64,000 nucleotides of DNA, taken from Termitomyces sp. T153. Lineage: Eukaryota; Basidiomycota; Agaricomycetes; Agaricales; Lyophyllaceae. Under the pieces are notes generated by a model that saw nothing but the letters and a program-made list of their open reading frames with translations, was not told where the DNA came from and searched no databases. Positions within the stretch are counted from its first letter, which is position 1. The number at the start of each line of letters is the position of its first letter. This document shows positions 11,058 through 19,240 of the stretch, one piece after another. Location of the stretch: the NCBI GenBank assembly GCA_018296165.2, contig JACKQL020000005.1:682001-746000 (forward strand), written 5' to 3'. Position numbers and translations under genes: made by a program.

Positions 11058-11354
11058 TCAGAGTTCTTGCTGTTGTCCATCGGCAAAGGTCAGGGTTGTT
11101 TCTAGGCAATGAGTGATGTCTCCTGCTGGGGTAGAGTCTCCGTTAAAGAGTTTGAGGGGGATCGGGGCGGGGAGGCAGCGGAGGGGTTGTGGGGTGAGCG
11201 CTGCCAGGGATTCATCAACAAAGTTATCGGTAGCGCCGCTGTTGACTAGTGTGGGGACAGGTTTGTCAGTGAAGGGGAGAGTGGTGTGGAGGAGGAGGTT
11301 TGTGGAGGAGTGGGAGGGGAGGTGTGCTGGGGGGTTGTCCAGGGCGAGCATCAT
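11058..11354 (-). pseudogene. First retropepsin-like domain of element B, catalytic Asp changed to Asn
   Basis: The frame contains TLVNSGATDNFVDESLA, KLFNGDSTPAGDIT and an end reading LLVTKLHPSAPVVLGFSWLR beyond a stop. The D-S-G active site reads N-S-G: codon AAC at 11241-11243, where a single CpG transition from GAC explains the change. A TGA at 11058-11060 (likely once CGA) then stops the frame. The domain precedes the second retropepsin. As read here it cannot be an active aspartic protease. Confidence 0.8.
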
Positions 11355-11425
11355 TGTGCGGAGGAGTGTGGCTGGGGTGGAGAAGATGTCGGGATATGGT
11401 CCGTGGTCTAGTGCGTCTTCCAGAC

Positions 11426-12355
11426 CTAAACCGCTGACTTGTTTTCCATGAACTGGTAGTTACAGTCTTCTCCGTCAATCATCCACACGGCATGTCCCAT
11501 CACCTGTTGTTTAGGGCAACTGCAAATAAAGTGTCCCTGCTCACCACATAGGATGCATGCGCCCTCCTTCCATTGTTTCTCCTGCGTTTCCTCCGGCACG
11601 TCGATCCACGGGCTGTCCTGGATTCTGTTTGTGCATAGGGCTTCCTGATCGTTGGCGGGGTCCGGAATGTTGTCGCAATCATCAGGGTTGGTATCCAGGG
11701 GTACTGGAGTGTCATGGAGGTCGGCGGCATTGAGCTGGGCGGGTGGGCGCTGCTCCAGGGGTCGGTTAGTGTTGGGAACTCCTCGGCCTGGAGGGAAGCG
11801 GGGTGCAGGGTTAGCAGGGTTAGCAGGGATTGAGGATCGGATGCCATTGGTTGCTCTGGCCTGCCAGTTGGTGTTACCAGAGGTGTTCCACGAGGTCCGG
11901 GGCACCGTGTTTTTGCTGCGGTCTTCCCAATAATGTTGGTCGACCTGGGTAACAAGCGCCTTGTACCCATCATAGGTGGTTTGTTTGGGCACGAGGCAAA
12001 GGACATCCTTGATCCATTGGGGTAGGGCACAACAGAGGGCGAACCAGAGGGCGTTGTAATTCCAGCCGGTCTCGTAGGCCTCTCGTTCAAATCGTACGAT
12101 GAAAGTCATGAAGCATTCATTGTCGCGCATTTGGAGGTTGAAGAGATTTTCCTCCGCCTCCGCTACGGTGTCAAAGACACCAAACTTACTCGAGAACTCT
12201 TGGGTGAAAGCGAGCCAATTGGAGAGTACAGGATTGTTTGGGTCAAACCGGAGTAGCGTGGTGTAGTGGTCAAAGGCAATGCCCTGTAAGTATGATGCGG
12301 CGAAGGCTACTCGTGAGCTCTCGAGCTGAAAAGTGATGGGCTTAGCTTGAAACAT
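11426..12355 (-). pseudogene. Gag capsid and nucleocapsid region of element B
   Basis: About 309 codons are open. Residues 1-170 match a Ty3 capsid: FQLESSRVAFAASYLQGIAF, then FDPNNPVLSNWLAFTQEF and AEENLFNLQMRDNECFMTFI. A Pro/Asn-rich linker follows, then one CCHC zinc knuckle, C-IL-C-GEQG-H-FICS-C (near 11515-11556), which packages the element RNA. The capsid frame really begins further upstream, in another reading frame near 12400-12700. A stop at 11426 separates it from the protease. Confidence 0.85.
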
Positions 12356-12369
12356 AGTTAAACACTGGG

Positions 12370-13009
12370 TCAGGAAGATTCGCCACTTCCGAGGGTTGTG
12401 GCTGGTGAAGGGTTCGGGCTTCTGGATGTCGAGCTTTCCTTCCCGGGCCAGTGCGTTGCGGGTATCATCCTGTGAATTTTGAGTTCAAGGTGGGGGTCCA
12501 GCGTTGTAGTAGTAGTAGTAGTGATTTCCATTTCCGTGCTGGGGGGGAAAGTTGTCCATCGCCAGGCCCCATCCTCCTGGGGGTCTGCCATTGGGTGGTC
12601 CTCCACCGGGGTTTTGTCCCACACTACCCGGGGCGGGTCCTGGGGCCCATCAAGGGGGAGGGGGTCCTCCGGGGTTCGGGGGTCCAAAATAGTTGGCATT
12701 GGTGGGGGGATTAGGCATCAGGGCGGGTGGGGGGCAAGAGGGGTTGACGGAAAAAGGGGGTCGGGGTGCCCCAGGGCCCATGGGCTGTCGCGGGGGAACT
12801 GGGGCATTGGGACGGGGCGGAGGAGCATTGCTACGAGGGGTGCAGAGATCAAAGTGGGGGGGTCGGTCTCGTTGGAGCCCGTTGCACGGGGAGTGTTCGT
12901 CGGTGGGATTGCCTGGCTTGTTGATATAGGAGAGGGTCCTGTTGTCGTCGTCAACACATAAGGGCGGTTGTTGGGAACGGAGTTTGGGGGTGGTGGGTTG
13001 GTCCCAGGT
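12370..13009 (-). pseudogene. Proline-rich middle of gag in element B, broken frames
   Basis: The sequence is low-complexity and Pro/Gly/Thr-rich, including LDGPQDPPRVVWDKTPVEDH and a run of Thr codons (12507-12530), spread over at least two frames with stops near 12718 and 12370. It joins the N-terminal gag ORF to the capsid. No enzymatic motif is visible. Confidence 0.55.
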
Positions 13010-13936
13010 TCAGAAGGCGCTGGGCACCGAGCTGGCCCGGGGCCGGGCAGAGAGAGCCAGGGTGTGGGCGGCGGGTTGGTCGAACAACCCCCCCGCGAGG
13101 TTGAGGTTCCTCAAGATGCTGGAGGCCGCGTTGAGTTCTTCCTGCTGATGGGGAACAGAAGATGGGGCTTTGTTTTGTGTCCCGACGGGTTCGTCGCATT
13201 GCACGTGGAAGGAGCGGGCGGGATCCAGAGGGTCTTTGAAGGGGCGGGGGTTCGGGCTAGTGTGGATTTCTTTGACCAAGGCGCGGAGCTCATTCCGTAA
13301 GTTGTTGTCGATGCCCAGGGTGCCTTGCGTATTCTCCGGGAGGTTCCCTTGCAGGTAGCGTTTGTGGAAGTCAAGGAGTCGATCCGCCCAGACCTCCGGA
13401 GTTGCGGAGGCATCAGGGTAGCCTAGGTTGGTGAGGAGGGTGCAGGTACGCCTTGCAAATTCCGCGGGGGACAGGCAGAGGAAGTGGAGGACTTTGTTGC
13501 GTTGCTGGGTGTAGGCTTTGATCCTTTGCTGCCTAGGAGAAGGAGGGGTTTGAGTGGTGAACGGTGGGTGGGGAGGGGAATAGTTATCTGTGGCCTCCGG
13601 AGGGACTGGGGCTGCAGCAGGGATTGGGTACGCATAGTAATGGGCAGGGGGGAGGTAGGCGGGGTTGGGGGGTGCTGCGGAGTATCCTCCGGGGTTGATA
13701 CGGGGGTTGTTGCCATTGGCGTGGAATGCGGGAGGGTGGGGCCAGCCCGGGGGTATTCCCTGGCTGATGGAGGGGGCGTAGAACGCCTGGTTGGGGTCAG
13801 GGGTCCAATGACGGGGCACATATTGGTCTGCAAAGGGACCTGGGTAGAATGGGGCGTAGGAATTTTCCAGTAGGGGCCGGCCATAGGCGTCAGTTGGGTA
13901 ACCAATGGGGTTGTATGCAGGGTTAAATGCAGACAT
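13010..13936 (-). pseudogene. N-terminal part of gag in element B
   Basis: An ORF of 308 codons starts MSAFNPAYNPIGYPTDAYG at 13936, close behind the leader. Residues 1-140 are rich in Pro, Tyr, Asn and Ala. Residues 145-260 are more regular (RQQRIKAYTQQRNKVLHFLC, RRTCTLLTNLGYPDASATPE) and include a Trp-containing helix region. It then stops at 13010. It matches the 37-codon gag remnant of element A. It probably forms the N-terminal extension of the Gag polyprotein. I know of no defined function for this part. Confidence 0.65.
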
Positions 13937-14045
13937 CGAGAATGGGGTAAGGGGGAGTCTTGATATTATGTCAGGTTCCGCTGATGACGGGGGCTCAGTA
14001 CACTGGCAAGTCCTTACTAGGCGGACGTGATGTCCTGCACTTATA

Positions 14046-14966
14046 ACCAGGCGTCCGGAGTTGGAGCGGAGGTGGGGAAAGCTTGCAAGGGGGTCCCTAG
14101 GGAGAGCGGCCTGAGTAAGTCCTGAATGGTCTGGAGGAGTCTAAGACCAAAGGTACTGGTCGTCGACCCAGGGTGGGTGTCAGGGCTAGTTAGTGGGTGC
14201 ACAAATAGATTGCGGGGTAGGCGGAGGCTTCTTGGGTGATGGGGGCGGGGTCGGAGCTGGATAGGGGATTACCAGGGCTTGACGGGTTCTGGGGCCGAGC
14301 GGGTAGCAAGGTTCGGAGTTGTCATAAGAATGTTTGGGTCGTGGCGTGGGCGCGGAGTTCGTACTGACATAGGGAGCAAGGGAACTTTAGAGGAACAAAG
14401 GAAATATGTACAGTTGAGACAAGACGGAGACGAGACAAGACTGAGAAAAAGATAGATTCGAAACCTAAAAACAGAAATAGAGATGAGACAAGAGACAAAA
14501 CATAGGAAACCAATAAATGTAATATCAAGACTAAAGTTCAAGGAGTTATTCTATGACTTATATACCGACTACTGGGTACCTCTGAGGGCAGCAGATATGG
14601 TGGCGGGGGTCGACGGAGCTGTGTGGAGTCGACGGGTGTTGGGTACAATCCAAGGTTGGGCCGCGGCAGTATTCTGATGGGATCAGTTGGGGGCGTGGCC
14701 ACTCCGGGGACGTCGTGACACTCCAGGACAGGTTGGGTAAACTAGGGTAGGGGGTCAGGGACGTATGACGTGGCCAGGAACGGTGGGGGAAGGTTTCAGG
14801 AGGGTGTTGATGGCTATGGAGAGGGAGTTGCTGTTGGGGTTTGCTGGAGAAGTGTCGGAGTTATCCAGTGTGGGCGCAAAAGTGTGGGCGGGGTTCAGGG
14901 GAGTTAGACGGGAAATTGGGAGGGGTTGGGAGCAGTGTCTAGGGAGCTAGGGAGCAGGTCGTGACA
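14046..14966 (-). repeat. 5' LTR of element B (LTR3), divergent
   Basis: It begins TGTCACGACC on the minus strand at 14966 and keeps the TATA segment (GTATATAAGT near 14560). It aligns only loosely with LTR1 and LTR2. Its inner end, next to the leader shared with A, is approximate. The outer flank reads AAATAAGGGGAG on the minus strand, which resembles a purine tract. Confidence 0.75.
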
Positions 14967-15099
14967 CTCCCCTTATTTCGCGACAACTGGTACCCACCCT
15001 CTCCTGCCTGCCAGCATAGTAGAAGGGACATATTTGCAACTGCCACCAAACTCGCTGTTGTCGACAACTGATCTCATAGCCCGCTGAGCAATTGACCTT

Positions 15100-15543
15100 C
15101 AGCGTTGCCAAGAAAATCTAGATCGCCTTCACAGCCAAGTTTTTAGTGCTCGTTGCTTAGCAGCCATTTGCTTCGAGACAGAACATGCCGCTACGATCTG
15201 CGATTACAATTTCAAAACAGGCAACCTCATACTCATGATGAATACTAGAATTGAGGTAACACATAACAAGAAAATGAAACCTTGTTACCTAGGCCCACTA
15301 GTGGTAATCTCTCGCAACTGTGGAGGCGCTTACATTGTTTGTGAATTAGATGGCTCCATACTACATCATCCTGTTGCTGCCTTTCACCTAGTCCCCTATT
15401 TCACTAGAGAACACATAACAGTGCCTAGCGATGCTTTTGACATCGACACCTCTCAACTCAGAGAACTGGAGTGGACTGAACTCGTCAACAACGACAATAC
15501 TGGCGACATCACCAATGAAGAAGAAAACTACCTTTTTCGCTAA
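15100..15543 (+). pseudogene. Integrase C-terminal end of element E
   Basis: One frame runs from about 15180 to a stop at 15541-15543: TICDYNFKTGNLILMMNTRI, then KKMKPCYLGPLVVISRNCGG, DGSILHHPVAAFHLVPYF and an acidic tail. The YLGP...V pattern and the following LHHPVAAFHLVPY block are the GPY/F-type end of Ty3 integrases. The catalytic core is absent, and several stops lie between 14990 and 15180. There is no chromodomain behind it, unlike families I and II. Confidence 0.75.
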
Positions 15544-15559
15544 GCCTTAGTGACTTATC

Positions 15560-15990
15560 TTGACTCTGCTTCATTTCTTATTGTACCAACCCCCCTATTA
15601 TCCAGGAAACTATCACGAATACATTAAGTCCTTTCATTTTCACTATGCTTTCATTGTTGTTACATTGGTTAAGAAGCCTTTCACAGACCCATTACTTTAC
15701 ATTCCTTCCTTGTTTCAATGCTGCGCTTGGCCCTTCTGTTGCCAGCACTCGGCACGTCTCCAGAGGTATTTCACCATGATGACCTACTGAGTGTTGCCTT
15801 CATGCATCGCTAGCATTAGGCAACAGGCGCCCGTGCGTAATACCCCATTGTTCTTGTTTTTGTTTTGTTTGGTTTCACTCAGCCTCGGAATTATCGCCAA
15901 ATATTAAACATTTTGGAGCCCCTTAAGGGGGCTAGTCTGTGTCCATACTAAGAAAAAACTAAATAAAAATATATACAGGAGGCGACTGGC
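15560..15990 (+). other. Spacer between integrase and antisense gene in element E
   Basis: No coding sequence is recognised. It should contain the 3' ends of two convergent transcripts: the plus-strand pol and the minus-strand gene that stops at 15992. AT-rich stretches such as AAATAAAAATATATAC (15959-15975) could serve as polyadenylation signals. Confidence 0.4.
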
Positions 15991-15991
15991 A

Positions 15992-18081
15992 CTAAGCATC
16001 AAAGTCAGCATCATTGTCAGGCACCTCCATTGCCTCGGCCTCCTCCCAATCTCCCTCTCCAACGTTGTTCTCCTCTTGCCAGGCCAAGAAGGCCTGACAG
16101 TCATGCTGATATCCTGCCAGTGTCACCAACGTCTGCTTAGTGATAGTGTAACGAGCCCACGCTGCTAACAACTCCTCCCTGGCCGCCTCCAGCTCCCTCT
16201 GGAACCGCCATTCCACTCCTGCCGCCCTCTCATCAAAATCTGCTAGCAACACTGCTGACATTAGCAGTGTCGGCCAACCCAGATCCTCGCCCAACCACTC
16301 CAGTTTGTCATTGCCAACCTGGTGCAAAGGCGTGTTGCTCCAGGTCCTCTAGCAAAGGGATTAGTGATCAAGAAGCTGGCAAAAGAAAAGGACTTACCCA
16401 TTGTTGGACTTTGACTTCCTCAGCCCTCTTCTCCTCCTTGTCCTCCTCAGCCATGGCTGGGACAGCCTTGAGTTCCTCCTTGCCTTTGACCTCCATGTTG
16501 CTTGCCTCCCATTCTGCCTCAGCGACTATCGCTAAGGGAGTAGTCTCCCTCATCTCCACATCCCCCTCTCCCTCCTTGCTAGTGACCGATGTGGGACTTG
16601 CTGCTCGTTTCCGTGCCAAGGGCACATTGCTGTTGCTGTTGTTGTCATCCTCATCACTCTCCACCACCTCTCTGCTCTTCACCTTAGCGCCTCCACTGCC
16701 TCCAACCACAGCTTCCTCCTGCGATGTCGGTAGGATCAAGCTTGAATGCTTGACCTCAATGGGCTCCCCTCATCTTGCCAACTCCCTCTGTTGCTCTACA
16801 AAAGCCCTTGCGTTCCTTACCGATGCCGCCTTTGTCGCTATCCTCTTAGCGAACTTGCCACCAGTGCTCCTTGATGACCATCCACTGTGCGAGCAGCTTT
16901 TCCTCATACTGTCGCAGCGATAACAGGGCTGGACCCCCATGGGGTACCAGCAGCCCTCTGGGTCATTATCGGCCCAGCAGTTGTCACACTAGAGGAATTT
17001 GTAGCGACAAAGAAAGAAACAATTGCTAAGTGCTTACTGCTCCTTGCGTGTGCTTATACTCTTGTTGCTTCTCTAGCAACACCATTACCTTCCCCTTGGC
17101 CTTCTCCAACTTCACCCTGGCTCCCAGTCCAGTATCCACCACCATCAAGGCCTTTTGCCAGCAAAGGAGTGCCGCCAAGTGCTTGTCGGTAAACATTTCC
17201 TCAATTTGATCCTGCAAGGAAAGTTAGCAAATGTCGCCAAGGGTTAGCGAAAAAGAAGAAAAAGAGACTCACCTCAATATCCTCATCCTCCTTGTCTTGT
17301 GCCTTTCCCTTCCCCTTCCCTTTGCTCCTTGGGGTTGTCGCCAATCTTGGCGATGTTGCCAACCTCCTAGCAACACTGCCAGCCGCAGCCTTGGGAGTCA
17401 AGGGGCCCGCCTCCTGAATGTCCCCACAATTCACCGCCTCATTGTCCCCACAACCCTCACTCCGTCCCTCCCCCCTCGCCACCGCTAACACACCTACCAG
17501 GTGCTGGAAGAAGAACTGGTCATTTGGCAACAAGTCTTCAAAAAGCTGACATACCTTAGCAGTGTCGCCAGCACTAGCGACTGCCAGGGCACTTACCGTC
17601 ATTCCCACAGTAAGGTCATCCATTAGGAACTCCAAGGAGGGATTGACTGGTGCCTAGCAATCAAGTTAGAAATGTTGCTAAGAGAATAAAAGCAAAGACT
17701 TACGAAGTGAACGTCAAATGGGTGAACCCATTCCTCCCCCTTGTACTGCTCATATAATTGGCAACACTCCTTCTCGACAGTCGCCAACTCCGGCCACTCA
17801 ACTCCACTCCCCACAGTCTTGAACCATTGCAGCCATGTCTGAAAGATAGCGGTGACCGCCAAGTGAGGATCCTTCACCAGGGAAGCACGAGCCACGGCAA
17901 GCAATCGGTCGACATGTTCCAGGAAGGCGTGGGCCATCATAGTCTTTTCAAACTGAGAAGCAAGATTGGACATAGCGATAAGATCGAGATAATAGTGGAG
18001 GAGATTAGATGGTAAGGAAGTGGGGTGATGAAGTCCAAGCAATACTGCCAGCCAGTTTTTATTTGAATCTCTTTGGTGCAT
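15992..18081 (-). CDS. Spliced antisense gene inside element E (607 codons, Cys-rich cluster)
   Basis: Six exons on the minus strand: 18081-17704, 17653-17273, 17211-17038, 16988-16821, 16763-16398 and 16348-15992. All five introns are phase 0 and 49-61 bases long, and four have clear GTRAG starts and CTAG/GCAG ends. The fourth 3' site is weak (16764 or nine bases further). No stop interrupts the joined frame. Exon 1 is helical with conserved-looking Trp and Cys. Exon 2 ends in a basic Lys/Gly run (SKGKGKGKAQDKEDEDIE). Exon 3 is helical. Exon 4 holds six Cys as C-x2-C, C, then PCYRCDSMRKSC, like a small zinc module. Exon 5 is acidic with a KRAAS basic patch. Exon 6 is helical. An alternative start is Met37 at 17973. 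I recognise no named family. It may bind nucleic acid, but this is inference. Confidence 0.75.
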
Positions 18082-18138
18082 GGACCAGGCAATCGAGCAC
18101 GTGACTTTGAGGTTGACTGAGGACAGTCAATATTTCAG

Positions 18139-18150
18139 TATGGGGGAGGA
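18139..18150 (+). other. Polypurine tract of element E
   Basis: TATGGGGGAGGA lies immediately before the LTR start TGATGAGCCCC at 18151, the position of the primer for second-strand synthesis. Confidence 0.6.
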
Positions 18151-19240
18151 TGATGAGCCCCAGTTATTGCTGAGCACCATTTTTGGCATTTTTTTGGCAT
18201 TGCGGACTTAGCAGCAGCTGACTACTTTGTATTTGACACAAGTCACAACACTCAGCACATGGGACCGAGCCTGAGGGTTGGACCAAAGCACGAGACCCTA
18301 GCGACCACAAGACTTATCAAGCACGAGAAATATCATGCGGAGTCTGGAGCTTGGGCCTAGATCATCAAGGCCTAGACCCCCTAGCAATGATTATTAGCCA
18401 CCCTAGTGATCCTGGTGACAAAACAGTGTTCTCCTACCATATATGGACAAATTATCAGATGCGTACTTTTTACTATCATTTTGTTTGCCAAGCTTACCAA
18501 CATACTTGAATGGCGTCTACGCTTCAGGTGTTGACATCGGACTCATTTCTTGTTTTGGTTTTTATTAGCAATTAAGCATCGCCAAGACTTCGCCTAGGAT
18601 TTTTCACTTAGTTACAGACTGATGCCTTGTATGCACCATAAGTACAGTGACAGACACCATTGCTAGTAGTACTTATTTGTTTACTTTCACATACTATACT
18701 TCAAAATGTATAAATACTGACTGTACATAGACACTAGGCACACAGAGAGAAAAACGGAACAGAGAACCCCCTTCAGAGTCAACTAGCTGCTCTCTCTCTA
18801 AACCTACCAGCTTGAGATTTCACTTTGCCTGCCTTTCCCTTATTTCATCTTTGACTCTGGCTTAGCAACGAGCCTCCTCGACTTCGACTTCAACTTAGTT
18901 GGGTACCAACTATGGGTGCCTATTTGTGTTAATTTGACTTAGCAACACTAGCAACTGTGGCTAGTGACTGGTTCACGTTTGTCCCCTAGTTTCAGTCCTT
19001 CCCTTACCGCCTTTTCTCTCCCTACTCTCCTCACCACTGTTACGAGTTCGCTTTGTCTTAGCGACGTTATCTGTCCTCACCCAATTCATCCTTATTGTCA
19101 CTAGTGACCTCAGCTAGCGATAGCGACTTCTTTCTACTTCACTCCACATCTCAACTTTTGCTCTAGTTCTCTGGGACAGTTACTGATTCGCCCTCAATTA
19201 TTAACTTCCTACTGCCAGCTACCCTATCTAGTGACTGGTG
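18151..19240 (+). repeat. 3' LTR of element E
   Basis: It begins TGATGAGCCCC after the purine tract. A TATA box lies at about 18709-18716, and the expected transcript start is 30-35 bases further on. Nine TAGYRAC motifs lie in the last 400 bases. The right end is uncertain because there is no second copy in the window. The antisense gene starts only about 70 bases before this LTR, so the LTR may also drive leftward transcription. Confidence 0.6.
18709..18717 (+). promoter_or_regulatory. TATA box of the element E LTR
   Basis: GTATAAATACTG in an otherwise mixed sequence, in a position typical for the U3/R border of an LTR. Confidence 0.5.

Larger units (their letters stand above)
6544..14966 (-). 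mobile_element. Element B: Ty3 chromovirus of family I
   Basis: Minus-strand order: 5' LTR (14966 to about 14046), leader, gag, protease 1, protease 2, RT, RNase H, integrase, chromodomain, then an accessory ORF on the plus strand. The 3' end is missing: at 6543 the sequence passes directly into LTR2 of element A within the accessory ORF. Its own 3' LTR is expected beyond the left edge if A is a nested insertion. LTR3 differs clearly from LTR1 and LTR2, so B is older or from another subfamily. A few stops break pol, several explained by single CpG transitions. The element is not autonomous as it stands. Confidence 0.85.
14967..19240 (+). mobile_element. Element E: 3' end of a plus-strand Ty3 element with an antisense gene
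   Basis: From left to right: the end of integrase (to 15543), a 450-base spacer, a complete spliced gene on the minus strand (18081-15992), a purine tract (TATGGGGGAGGA, 18139-18150) and an LTR beginning TGATGAGCCCC at 18151. Everything upstream of the integrase end is missing, cut at LTR3 of element B. The motif TAGYRAC recurs about 15 times on the plus strand. CpG is retained. The right border is not defined because no second LTR is present. Confidence 0.7.

Noticed and set aside
16788..16820. A 33-base intron between exons 4 and 5 of the antisense gene in E
   Set aside because: Splicing at that CAG leads at once to a stop codon. The site at 16764 keeps the frame with a normal intron length.
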